Shown: piece by piece, positions 1 to 6,015 of the stretch
How positions within the stretch are numbered: position 1 is the first letter of the stretch
How the letters are laid out: every line of letters begins with the position of its first letter
DNA from: Pirellulales bacterium
GTDB lineage: Bacteria > Planctomycetota > Planctomycetia > Pirellulales > Thermoguttaceae
Assembly (NCBI GenBank): GCA_030605745.1
Contig: JAUWHT010000454.1
Location: 1-6,160, forward strand
Length of the DNA: 6,160 bases
Direction: 5' to 3'
Program-made: the position numbers and the translations under genes
Notes under the pieces: generated by a model
Database searches by the model: none
What the model saw: the letters and a program-made list of their open reading frames with translations, nothing else
What the model was told of the DNA's origin: nothing

Positions 1-314
1 CGTCGAATACCATTATGACCGGCGAGTTGCAACGGTTGGATGGGTCGAAACCGCAGCGCACCAGCCAGGACGGCTGGGCGTTGGGCGGGGTCGCCACCCT
101 GTTCAGCACCGCGATGAGCGAGGTCAACGGCACCTACCAGACGGGCGGGCTGAACAACGAGTTTTTCGAATCGCCCGGCAGCAAGCATCCGGGCGGCGCG
201 CATTTCGGCCTGGCCGATGGCTCGGTCCGCTTCCTCAGCGAGAACATCAGCACGCAACTGCTCTATTACTTGGGCAGCATGGCCGACGGCGAAGTCGTGC
301 AGATGCCCGACTAG
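1..314 (+). CDS. DUF1559 (H-X9-DG) pilin-like protein, C-terminal fragment
   Basis: This is the 3' end of a gene that begins before the window; the reading frame is open from base 3 and stops with TAG at 312-314, giving about 103 residues. Near the C-terminus the stretch HPGGAHFGLADG fits the H-X9-DG signature exactly (His, nine residues, Asp-Gly) and is followed by SVRFLSENIS. This is the hallmark of DUF1559 proteins, a family greatly expanded in planctomycetes. Full-length members normally start with a type IV prepilin-like cleavage/methylation helix and are thought to be surface or periplasmic pseudopilin-like proteins of unknown role. The N-terminal part is outside the window, so the prepilin signal cannot be checked. 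An internal ATG at 15 is only a Met codon within the frame, not a credible start. The family call is secure; the cellular function is not known. Confidence 0.88.
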   Translation, partial: SNTIMTGELQRLDGSKPQRTSQDGWALGGVATLFSTAMSEVNGTYQTGGLNNEFFESPGSKHPGGAHFGLADGSVRFLSENISTQLLYYLGSMADGEVVQMPD

Positions 315-327
315 ACGCAAAGCGGAA

Positions 328-397
328 AGAGGCACAGAGATCATGGAGAAAAACAAAAGACAGAAGATACATATTTCTCCGTGACCTCCGTGCCTCT
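328..397. repeat. Long imperfect inverted repeat between convergent genes
   Basis: Arms 328-351 and 374-397 are 24 nt each and pair with two mismatches and one G-T pair; the outer eight bases (AGAGGCAC / GTGCCTCT) and the inner seven (GGAGAAA / TTTCTCC) are perfect. The loop is 22 nt. It lies between the stop of the DUF1559 gene and the stop of the oxidoreductase gene on the other strand, so it could end transcription from both sides. A modest pyrimidine run follows the stem on the minus strand and none on the plus strand, so it is not a textbook intrinsic terminator. The arms are built from short units like CACAGAG and CTCCGTG, which suggests a dispersed intergenic repeat rather than a bespoke terminator. 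Confidence 0.7.
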
Positions 398-420
398 GTG
401 GTGAATCCCCACTCGTAGTA

Positions 421-1869
421 TTAGCTCGATAGATTGGGGATGAGATACGGCTCGCGGTAGAAGCCTTTGACCAGCTTGTTGGCTTCCTCGCTGTCCTTGA
501 AACACTCGTTCTCGCGGTCGATTTCCAGCCACGGACCGAGGGTCGACGTATTGGGATCGATCTGGTTGGCTTTGAGGTGTTCCAGGTACCGATCAAACAT
601 TTCGTTGAAGATCGGGATGTTCTGGACCTGCTTGCGTTGCTCTTCTACCGAGGCCGACCGGCCGAGCCGGTAGGAGATGTTGCCGACGTGGGTTACTGCG
701 GTGGAGATATGACCTTCGAGCACGTCGGCGTTGAGGTCTTCGTGCCTGCCGCTTCGGACGGCCGCGATGAAGTTCCCGTAGGGGCCTCCGGGGCCCACAG
801 CAAGCCGGTTCTTCAGCTTCATCGGTACTTTCTTGCCCTGGTTGTCGTAAGCGCCGCCGAGCAGTTGCACGTAACCACCCTCACACTGAACGCAAGTGCC
901 GGTACGAACACCACGAAAAGTCGCCGCTTCCTTGCTGCCTTTGGCCGCACACAGATTGTGGACCTCGTACAGCATCGGGGCAGTGGGGAAGTCGTAATAG
1001 ATGATCTGCGTGTTGGGCACGTTGCCGGCGTCGTTGAACACGAATCGGCCGCCGATGCTCATTGTCCTGCGCGGCAGCATCGTCTCGCCCAGGCACCAGC
1101 GGGCCATGTCGATCTCGTGAACGCCCTGGTTGCACGATTCGCCGTCGCCGGTGTTCCAGATGAAGCTGCAATCGTACTGTAGCCGGTCGCGATAGATCGG
1201 CTCCTTGCGGGCCGGTCCGCACCACAGATCGTAGTCCACGTGGTCGGGGATCGGAAGTGGTGTGCTGCGCTTGCCGATGGACGCGCGCGGCTTATTGGCA
1301 AAGGCGGTGATGTACTTGATCTTACCGAGGTTCCCCTCGCGGACAAACTGGATCGCGTCGGCCACCGACTGCTGCGAGCGTCGCTGTGTGCCCACCTGCA
1401 CAATCCGGTTGTATTTCCGCGCCGCGGTGACCATCTGCCGGCCTTCCCAGATGAAATGCGCCAGCGGTTTCTCGCAGTACACGTCTTTACCCGCCTGGCA
1501 GGCCCAGATGGTGGGCAGCGCGTGCCAGTATTGCATGGTCGCCACGGTGATCACGTCGAGGTCCTTCTTCTCGATCAGCTTGCGGACATCGACGAACTGT
1601 TCGACAACGTGGTTATAGTCCTTCTTGATTCTAGCCGCACAACCTTCCAGGCGACGCCTGTCCGGATCGCACACGGCGACGACCCGAACGCCGTCGAGCC
1701 TGCTCATGCCGGGCAGATGTGCACCGGCACCGCGAACTCCCAACCCGACGATACCCACGCGGATCTCGTCGTTGGCCCCCAATACTCGCGACGCGGCAAC
1801 CATGGGCAGCCCCATCGACGCCGTTGCAGCGGCCGAAGTCTGAAGAAATCGTCTACGTGTGATAGACAT
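421..1869 (-). CDS. Tat-exported Gfo/Idh/MocA family oxidoreductase (downstream gene)
   Basis: A 482-residue protein of the Gfo/Idh/MocA family, NAD(P)-dependent dehydrogenases acting on sugars, polyols and their derivatives. The N-terminus has a twin-arginine signal (TRRRFLQTS, residues 4-12) and an Ala-rich stretch to about residue 31, so it is predicted to be folded with its cofactor and exported. The Rossmann nucleotide-binding motif GIVGLGVRGAG is at residues 39-49, the EKP motif with the family's conserved lysine at 133-135, and GVHEID, with the His and Asp typical of the active-site helix, at 249-254. DYDLWCGPA (213-220) is a motif common in planctomycete members. The start at 1869 was chosen because an AAAGGAG site lies 7 nt upstream and the Tat motif follows immediately. 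The frame is open to 1959, but that would overlap the upstream gene and put 30 residues before the signal. It is second in a two-gene operon. The substrate is unknown. Confidence 0.92.
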   Translation of the reverse strand: MSITRRRFLQTSAAATASMGLPMVAASRVLGANDEIRVGIVGLGVRGAGAHLPGMSRLDGVRVVAVCDPDRRRLEGCAARIKKDYNHVVEQFVDVRKLIEKKDLDVITVATMQYWHALPTIWACQAGKDVYCEKPLAHFIWEGRQMVTAARKYNRIVQVGTQRRSQQSVADAIQFVREGNLGKIKYITAFANKPRASIGKRSTPLPIPDHVDYDLWCGPARKEPIYRDRLQYDCSFIWNTGDGESCNQGVHEIDMARWCLGETMLPRRTMSIGGRFVFNDAGNVPNTQIIYYDFPTAPMLYEVHNLCAAKGSKEAATFRGVRTGTCVQCEGGYVQLLGGAYDNQGKKVPMKLKNRLAVGPGGPYGNFIAAVRSGRHEDLNADVLEGHISTAVTHVGNISYRLGRSASVEEQRKQVQNIPIFNEMFDRYLEHLKANQIDPNTSTLGPWLEIDRENECFKDSEEANKLVKGFYREPYLIPNLSS

Positions 1870-1876
1870 TGGTATG

Positions 1877-1884
1877 CTCCTTTC
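1877..1884 (-). promoter_or_regulatory. Shine-Dalgarno of the downstream oxidoreductase
   Basis: GAAAGGAG read on the minus strand, 7 nt before the ATG at 1869-1867. It decides the start of this gene in favour of residue MSITRRRF rather than the longer open frame reaching 1959. It lies inside the 37-nt gap between the two oxidoreductase genes, which leaves no room for an independent promoter there and supports co-transcription. Confidence 0.85.
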
Positions 1885-1906
1885 GGTTTGAAGGTTACCA
1901 AAACTG

Positions 1907-3262
1907 TCAGAGAACCTTGGTAATGCCAGGCATCGCAACCGGGTACAGACCATCCGCACCAGGCAGAACGGGCGGTTCGGCGTCCAAGGCGTAGCGCTCT
2001 GGGGCCAGGCTCATTTTGGAATTGATCGCGTCCTCCCAGCGGATCACCTTGCCGGAGTAGCTGGCCATGCGGCCCATGATCGCGGTCATCGTGCTGGTCG
2101 CCCCGTACTCGGCCTCGTTGTGTGGCTTGTTCTGGCGGATGGCATCGAACAACACGTCATGTTCGACTTGGTACGGGTTGGGGATGCGGTCGCGGAATCG
2201 CCACTTGCCGGCCCCTTCGATCCGGCCGCGCCGGATGTTGGCCTCGCCGCCCGTACCATGAGCGTGCTCCGAGATGCTGTTCCAGCAGCCGGGAATCCGC
2301 CGGTATTGGCTGAACATCTTGGTGCCATCCTGGTAGGTGAACTCGACAAAGTGATGGTCGTAGAGGTTGCCGTACTCATAGCCAATGCAAACCTGTCGGC
2401 CGCCTTGGCCCTGAGCGGTAATGGGGTGTTCGCCCTTGAGCCAATTACACACGTCCAGCTCGTGGATGAGCCCGCCGACGAACCCATCGCCGCACACCCA
2501 GAGGAAGTAATACGGGTTGCGCAACTGGTACTCCATCTCTGTCATGTCGGCCTGGCGGAGAACGCGCGACAGCCCACTGCCGTTCCGGTAGCATCGCATG
2601 AAGACAATATCGCCGATGGCGCCGTCGTTCAGCCGCTTGATGGTTTCCTGGAACTTGAGGTCGTGGCGGCAATTCAGGCCAACGGCGACTTTCAGGTTCT
2701 TTTTCTTGGCTTCTTCGTTGGCGGCCAATAGTTGACGGATGCCCGGGGCATCGGTGGCAACGGGCTTCTCCATGAATACGTGTTTGCCCTGCTTGACGGC
2801 ATATTCGAACTGCACGGGCCGGAAGTGCCCCGGCGTGGTCAGGATCACCATGTCCACACCGGCGTCAATCGCCTGCTTGTATGCCTCGAAACCGAGGAAG
2901 CGGCGCTCGGGTGGCACGTCGACCTTCGCGCCGAATCCTTGGTGTTTTTCCCGATCATAGCGGGCCTCCTGGCCCTTGGTGAGGGCGGAAAGGCTGGCCT
3001 GGAGCCGGTCCTCGAGAACGTCGGCCATGGCCCAGAGCTTGACAGGGCCCTTGGTGTTGAGGGCTTGAGTGATGGCGCCTGTGCCCCGGCCGCCGCAGCC
3101 GATCAGGGCAACCTTGATCGTCTCGTCGCCCGCCGCATGGGCGCTCCGCACAATGCTCAGGCTGCCGACCAGGCTTGTGCCGATAGCCGCCGCGGTGGAA
3201 TTCCTGAGGAAGTTGCGGCGAGAGCTCTTTCCTGTGCCGGATTTGCTGTGGACGTCGTTCAT
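1907..3262 (-). CDS. Tat-exported Gfo/Idh/MocA family oxidoreductase (upstream gene)
   Basis: A 451-residue second member of the Gfo/Idh/MocA family, first gene of the leftward operon. A twin-arginine motif SSRRNFLRNS (13-22) leads into a hydrophobic stretch ending in AHA-AG near residue 43, a good signal peptidase site. The Rossmann motif GCGGRGTGA is at 55-63, EKP with the conserved lysine at 165-167, and the H-x-x-D pair in LIHELD at 265-270. It is clearly different from its neighbour outside these motifs, so the pair is not a recent tandem duplication. The start is supported by AAGGAGAA 6 nt upstream. Exported relatives such as glucose-fructose oxidoreductase keep their cofactor tightly bound, and the same is inferred here. 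Likely role: periplasmic oxidation or reduction of sugars or cyclitols. Substrate and direction of reaction cannot be told from sequence. Confidence 0.92.
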   Translation of the reverse strand: MNDVHSKSGTGKSSRRNFLRNSTAAAIGTSLVGSLSIVRSAHAAGDETIKVALIGCGGRGTGAITQALNTKGPVKLWAMADVLEDRLQASLSALTKGQEARYDREKHQGFGAKVDVPPERRFLGFEAYKQAIDAGVDMVILTTPGHFRPVQFEYAVKQGKHVFMEKPVATDAPGIRQLLAANEEAKKKNLKVAVGLNCRHDLKFQETIKRLNDGAIGDIVFMRCYRNGSGLSRVLRQADMTEMEYQLRNPYYFLWVCGDGFVGGLIHELDVCNWLKGEHPITAQGQGGRQVCIGYEYGNLYDHHFVEFTYQDGTKMFSQYRRIPGCWNSISEHAHGTGGEANIRRGRIEGAGKWRFRDRIPNPYQVEHDVLFDAIRQNKPHNEAEYGATSTMTAIMGRMASYSGKVIRWEDAINSKMSLAPERYALDAEPPVLPGADGLYPVAMPGITKVL

Positions 3263-3268
3263 ACTTGG

Positions 3269-3276
3269 TTCTCCTT
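3269..3276 (-). promoter_or_regulatory. Shine-Dalgarno of the upstream oxidoreductase
   Basis: AAGGAGAA on the minus strand, 6 nt before the ATG at 3262-3260. Strong complementarity to the 16S anti-Shine-Dalgarno, in contrast to argC, argJ and the channel gene, which have none. Confidence 0.85.
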
Positions 3277-3327
3277 AAACTCTGTGTCATAATGGGGAAA
3301 TGTGCAATCGTTCACGGGTTTTCAGGG

Positions 3328-3348
3328 TTCTCGGGACCTTCCCGAGAA
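3328..3348 (-). repeat. Perfect 8-bp hairpin in the oxidoreductase operon leader
   Basis: TTCTCGGG (3328-3335) and CCCGAGAA (3341-3348) are exact reverse complements separated by five bases. If transcription starts near 3367 this falls about 20-40 nt into the leftward mRNA leader and would form a short stable stem well upstream of the ribosome binding site. No run of U follows it, so it is not a standard terminator. It could be an mRNA-stabilising stem or part of an attenuation system; no competing structure was found. Confidence 0.6.
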
Positions 3349-3351
3349 GAC

Positions 3352-3389
3352 TTGCCCTAAACCCATTATTTCGATTCTATGTAGGGCAA
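3352..3389. repeat. 8-bp inverted repeat straddling the leftward promoter (candidate operator)
   Basis: TTGCCCTA (3352-3359) and TAGGGCAA (3382-3389) are perfect reverse complements with a 22-nt spacer; the arm centres are 30 bp apart, close to three helical turns. One arm lies between the -35 and -10 boxes of the leftward promoter and the other just past the expected start site. Only one arm would be transcribed, so this is better read as a DNA-level element than as an RNA stem. It has the geometry of a two-site repressor operator; the regulator is not in the window. Confidence 0.5.
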
Positions 3390-3402
3390 TCAGGCTTGTC
3401 AA
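3374..3402 (-). promoter_or_regulatory. Sigma70-type promoter for the oxidoreductase operon
   Basis: On the minus strand a perfect TTGACA (-35, at 3402-3397) is followed by a 17-nt spacer and TAGAAT (-10, at 3379-3374), one mismatch from consensus. Start is expected near 3367, giving a leader of about 105 nt before the ATG at 3262. This is a near-ideal housekeeping promoter, so any regulation would have to come from repression or from the leader. Confidence 0.75.
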
Positions 3403-3482
3403 GGACCTTTCTGCTGATGCCCCGCAAGGATTCCCAAAAACCGGTAAGGAAAATCCCTGGAAATTTCACGGAATATTTGCAA

Positions 3483-3531
3483 GCGGCCGTCTCGGCCGCC
3501 CAATGCGGGCCGGCTTCCCGCGCTCCGGCCC
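3483..3531. repeat. Cluster of GC-rich palindromes upstream of the argC promoter
   Basis: Two perfect 7-bp inverted repeats lie side by side: GCGGCCG (3483-3489) with CGGCCGC (3493-3499) over a 3-nt loop, and GGGCCGG (3507-3513) with CCGGCCC (3525-3531) over an 11-nt loop. They end just before the -35 box of the rightward promoter and are upstream of both predicted start sites, so they would not be transcribed from either. Such stems are easily formed by chance in GC-rich sequence, but the density here is noticeable. Confidence 0.45.
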
Positions 3532-3533
3532 CC

Positions 3534-3563
3534 TTGGCGGACCGGCTGCCGGTTGGATATAAT
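3534..3563 (+). promoter_or_regulatory. Sigma70-type promoter for argC
   Basis: TTGGCG (3534-3539) and a perfect TATAAT (3558-3563) are separated by 18 nt. The expected start near 3570 gives a leader of about 55 nt before the argC ATG. The -10 box is the strongest evidence; the -35 matches at four of six positions. Confidence 0.6.
3541..3553. repeat. 13-bp palindrome in the argC promoter spacer
   Basis: ACCGGC-T-GCCGGT is a perfect palindrome with 6-bp arms (3541-3546 and 3548-3553), contained entirely within the 18-nt spacer between the -35 and -10 boxes. A protein bound there would block polymerase, so it is a candidate repressor site. It does not resemble the AT-rich ArgR/AhrC box. Confidence 0.4.
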
Positions 3564-3606
3564 AACCCGCCGCGCTCGAATTTCTACTGAAAAAGCTGAC
3601 ACCCAG

Positions 3607-3616
3607 CCAACGTTGG
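3607..3616. repeat. 10-bp palindrome 9 nt before the argC start codon
   Basis: CCAACGTTGG is a perfect self-complementary decamer occupying the place where a Shine-Dalgarno would be expected. No ribosome binding site is visible instead. It may be chance, a regulatory site in the leader, or neither. Confidence 0.35.
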
Positions 3617-3625
3617 ACAAATACC

Positions 3626-4636
3626 ATGCCTCGGATTGCCATTCTCGGAGGTGCGGGCTACACCGCCCTGGAGCTAATTAAGATTCTGCTGCGTCATCCT
3701 GAGGCGGAGATCGTCGCGGTGACCGACCTGCATGAGGGTCAACCGCATGTGGCCATGATCCACCCCTCGCTGACCGGGCGGCTGGACCTCTGCCTGGAGC
3801 AGCTCAGCCCGGCCGAGGTGGCCGCCCGGGCCGATTGCGTCTTCGGCTGCCTGCCGCACGGCGTGAGCGCCTCGCTGGTTCCACAGCTTCTCCGCGGCGG
3901 CACGCGGGTGGTCGATTTCAGTGCCGACTACCGGCTTGACGACCCGGAGGTGTTTGCCACATGGTACAACCAGAAGCATGCCGATCCCGAGCGGCTGGGC
4001 AAGGTCGTCTACGGCCTGCCCGAGCTGTTCCGCCCGCAGATCCCCGACGCCCCGCTGGTAGCCAACCCGGGCTGTTATCCCACGTCGGCCATCTTGCCGC
4101 TGGCCCCGCTGCTGAAAGCCGGCTTGATTGAGCCGCGCGGGATCATCATCGATTCCAAGACCGGCGTCTCCGGCGCCGGGCGGACGCCCAGGCTGACCAC
4201 CCATTACACCGAGTGCAATGAGAGCATGTCCGCCTACAACGTCGGTCGTCACCGCCACACGCCCGAGATCGATCAGATTCTCGGCACGGTCGCCGGCACG
4301 CCGGTCGAAGTGATCTTCGCACCCCACCTGGTGCCCATGGACCGCGGAATACTGACCACCACCTACTCCCAGCCCGCTGCGGACGTGAGCGAAGAGCAGG
4401 TGCTCCAGACGCTGCGCGATTTCTACGCCGACGAGCCATTTGTCCGCGTGGTGGACCATCTGCCGGGAACGAAGGACTCGTGGGGGACGAATTTCTGCGA
4501 CATCACCGCGCGGATCGTCCGCGGTCGGGTGCTCACGATCAGTTGTCTCGACAATCTAATCAAGGGTGCATCCGGCGCCGCAGTACAGAACTTCAACATC
4601 ATGTACGGTTATCCGGAGGCTACCGCGCTGCTGTAG
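3626..4636 (+). CDS. argC: N-acetyl-gamma-glutamyl-phosphate reductase ArgC
   Basis: A 336-residue cytoplasmic enzyme that reduces N-acetylglutamyl-5-phosphate to N-acetylglutamate-5-semialdehyde with NADPH, the third step of arginine synthesis. The N-terminal Rossmann motif GGAGYTA is at residues 8-14. The catalytic cysteine is Cys150 in ANPGCYPTS, SGAGR is at 182-186, the conserved GRHRHTPEI block that supplies the active-site histidine is at 207-215, and LDNLIKGASGAAVQNFN closes the protein at 308-324. Length is typical of the family and all expected motifs are intact. The ATG at 3626 is right because the Rossmann strand begins at residue 3. No Shine-Dalgarno precedes it. A TTGGCG/TATAAT promoter lies upstream, and argJ follows after 161 nt. 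Confidence 0.97.
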   Translation: MPRIAILGGAGYTALELIKILLRHPEAEIVAVTDLHEGQPHVAMIHPSLTGRLDLCLEQLSPAEVAARADCVFGCLPHGVSASLVPQLLRGGTRVVDFSADYRLDDPEVFATWYNQKHADPERLGKVVYGLPELFRPQIPDAPLVANPGCYPTSAILPLAPLLKAGLIEPRGIIIDSKTGVSGAGRTPRLTTHYTECNESMSAYNVGRHRHTPEIDQILGTVAGTPVEVIFAPHLVPMDRGILTTTYSQPAADVSEEQVLQTLRDFYADEPFVRVVDHLPGTKDSWGTNFCDITARIVRGRVLTISCLDNLIKGASGAAVQNFNIMYGYPEATALL

Positions 4637-4638
4637 GA

Positions 4639-4654
4639 GGCGACTCCAGTCGCC
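4639..4654 (+). repeat. Short GC-rich hairpin after argC
   Basis: GGCGACT (4639-4645) and AGTCGCC (4648-4654) are exact reverse complements with two bases between, starting three bases after the argC stop. A run of A, not T, follows, so this is not an intrinsic terminator for argC. It may protect the 3' end of the argC message or be a copy of a dispersed intergenic repeat. Confidence 0.6.
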
Positions 4655-4694
4655 GAAAAACTGCCAGAATACCTAACCAACTTAAACAGTAAAC

Positions 4695-4796
4695 GGGATT
4701 TGGATATCGGGACTCGGGACTCGGGGCTCGGGGCTGGGAATCAGAACCACAGCGAATTCCCGAGCCCCGAGTCCCTAACTCCAAGTCCCGAGTTCC
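4695..4796. repeat. Inverted arrays of 7-nt tandem repeats abutting argJ
   Basis: The left arm (4695-4743) reads as seven head-to-tail heptads around GGGACTC: the central four (4709-4736) are GGGACTC, GGGACTC, GGGGCTC and GGGGCTG, flanked by degenerate copies. After 11 nt, the right arm (4755-4796) holds six heptads in the opposite orientation around GAGTCCC: AATTCCC, GAGCCCC, GAGTCCC, TAACTCC, AAGTCCC and GAGTTCC. Segments 4716-4732 and 4759-4775 are a perfect 17-bp inverted repeat with a 26-nt loop, so the transcript can form a strong stem. The array ends one base before the argJ ATG. Heptanucleotide tandem repeats are known from other bacteria, notably the STRR repeats of filamentous cyanobacteria. 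Confidence 0.8.
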
Positions 4797-4797
4797 C

Positions 4798-6015
4798 ATG
4801 TCCATCCCTGTCCCCAAGGATTTCCTGCTGGCTGGCGTCCACTGCGGGATCAAGAGCGATCCGCAACGGCAGGACTTGGCGCTGGCGGTCTCGCAGCGCC
4901 CGGCCACTGCTGCCGGGGTTTATACGCAAAACTTGGTCTGCGGCGCGCCGGTGACGCTCAATCGTCAGCGGACGCCCGGCGATCGGATGCGCGTAGTGGT
5001 GGTCAATTCGGGCAACGCCAACGCGTGCACCGGCGAGCGGGGGTTGCGGGACGCCCGCCGGATGGCCCGGATGGCCGCCGCCGCCTGCGGTGCCGAAGAA
5101 GATCAGGCGTTGGTCCTTTCCACCGGGCTGATCGGCAAGCTGCTGCCGATGGACAAGATCGAGCAGGGGATCGAGTCGGCCGCCGCCAGACTCGGCCGCG
5201 ATGAGCAGTCGCTGATCTCGGCCGCCCGCGGTATGATGACCACCGACACGGTGCACAAGCTGGCCGGGCGGAGCTTGACGCTTTCCGGCAGCAAGATCCA
5301 GATCACCGGCATGGCGAAGGGCGCCGCCATGATCGGTCCGAACATGGCCACCATGCTGGCGGTGATCCTGACCGATGCGTTGCTTGAGCCGGAGGCGGCC
5401 CAAGCAGCACTGAAGGCGGCCGTCGACGACAGCTTCAACTGCATCAGCGTCGAGGGACACACCAGCACCAGCGACGCGGTGCTGCTCCTGGCCAACGGGG
5501 CGGCTGATCGCCGACAGAGTCGCCTCCCACAGTGCGAGCCGCTTTCCGGCGAGGACCTGGCCGTTTTCTGCAAGGCGCTCGACGAGGTCTGCGTCGAGCT
5601 GGCCCGGGCCATACCTGCCGACGGCGAAGGGGCCTCGCACCTGATTACCATCAAAGTAACCGGTTGCGCCGACTGCGAGTCCGCCCGGCAGATTGCCAAG
5701 ACCGTGGCCAACAGCCCGCTGGTCAAGACGGCCGTCGCCGGTGCCGATCCCAACTGGGGGCGGATCGTCTCGGCGGCCGGTTACGCCGGGGTCCCGTTCG
5801 ACCCGGCCAAGCTTAGCCTGCGCGTCAACGGAACGTTGCTTTACGGAGCCGGCTCGCCGGTCGAGTTCGACGCCCAGACCGTCTCCAACTCGATCCGCAA
5901 CAACCGCGATACGCTGATCCAACTCGAACTGAGTGAAGGCACCACCGGTGGACGCTTCTGGACCACCGACCTGACGGCTGAATACGTGCGCCTTAACGCC
6001 GATTACCACACATGA
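4798..6015 (+). CDS. argJ: Bifunctional ornithine acetyltransferase / N-acetylglutamate synthase ArgJ
   Basis: A 405-residue cytoplasmic enzyme that moves the acetyl group from N-acetylornithine to glutamate, closing the acetyl cycle of arginine synthesis; many members also make N-acetylglutamate from acetyl-CoA. ArgJ is an Ntn hydrolase that cleaves itself into two chains before a nucleophilic threonine. Here the site is KGAAMIGPNMATML (174-187), with cleavage expected between Ala184 and Thr185. Also present are SGNANACTG (71-79), the LSTGLIG oxyanion-hole segment (107-113), EGHTSTSD (219-226), GADPNWGRI (315-323) and the C-terminal NADYHT (400-405), which carries the Asn and Thr of the active site. 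Everything is intact. Whether it is bifunctional cannot be told from sequence. The ATG at 4798 matches the usual VPKxFxxAGVHCGIK start, but no Shine-Dalgarno is present: repeats lie directly upstream. Confidence 0.96.
   Translation: MSIPVPKDFLLAGVHCGIKSDPQRQDLALAVSQRPATAAGVYTQNLVCGAPVTLNRQRTPGDRMRVVVVNSGNANACTGERGLRDARRMARMAAAACGAEEDQALVLSTGLIGKLLPMDKIEQGIESAAARLGRDEQSLISAARGMMTTDTVHKLAGRSLTLSGSKIQITGMAKGAAMIGPNMATMLAVILTDALLEPEAAQAALKAAVDDSFNCISVEGHTSTSDAVLLLANGAADRRQSRLPQCEPLSGEDLAVFCKALDEVCVELARAIPADGEGASHLITIKVTGCADCESARQIAKTVANSPLVKTAVAGADPNWGRIVSAAGYAGVPFDPAKLSLRVNGTLLYGAGSPVEFDAQTVSNSIRNNRDTLIQLELSEGTTGGRFWTTDLTAEYVRLNADYHT

Larger units (their letters stand above)
3263..3625. other. 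Divergent intergenic region between the oxidoreductase operon and argC
   Basis: This 363-nt region separates divergently transcribed genes and holds no convincing gene. From left to right it contains the leftward ribosome binding site, a leader hairpin, the leftward promoter with an overlapping inverted repeat, a run of GC-rich palindromes, the rightward promoter with a palindrome in its spacer, and a second palindrome just before argC. Each is listed separately. The left half is AT-richer than the flanking genes and the 3480-3555 part is very GC-rich. Confidence 0.75.

Noticed and set aside
1870..1959. Longer N-terminus for the downstream oxidoreductase starting at 1959
   Set aside because: It would overlap the end of the upstream gene, lacks a ribosome binding site and would put 30 unrelated residues in front of a clear twin-arginine signal.
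2732..3292. Long plus-strand open frame of 186 codons antisense to the upstream oxidoreductase
   Set aside because: Shadow frame caused by high GC in the real gene; no domain, no start signal, and the opposite strand is clearly coding.
3300..3590. Open frame of 96 codons on the plus strand through the divergent intergenic region
   Set aside because: It runs through both promoters and the palindrome cluster, has no ribosome binding site and the translation shows no recognisable domain or coding-like composition.
3570..3600. Possible ArgR/AhrC box in the argC leader (CGAATTTCTACTGAAA)
   Set aside because: It matches only a few positions of the TGAAT-type half-sites and has no proper dyad symmetry.
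4695..4796. CRISPR array or intrinsic terminator at the heptad repeats
   Set aside because: Units are 7 nt with no spacers, so it is not CRISPR, and no T run follows the stem, so it is not a standard terminator.
4741..6009. Minus-strand open frame of 422 codons opposite argJ
   Set aside because: Its length comes from codon bias of argJ, whose motifs are all intact; the antisense product has low-complexity Gly/Arg/His-rich content and no family signature.
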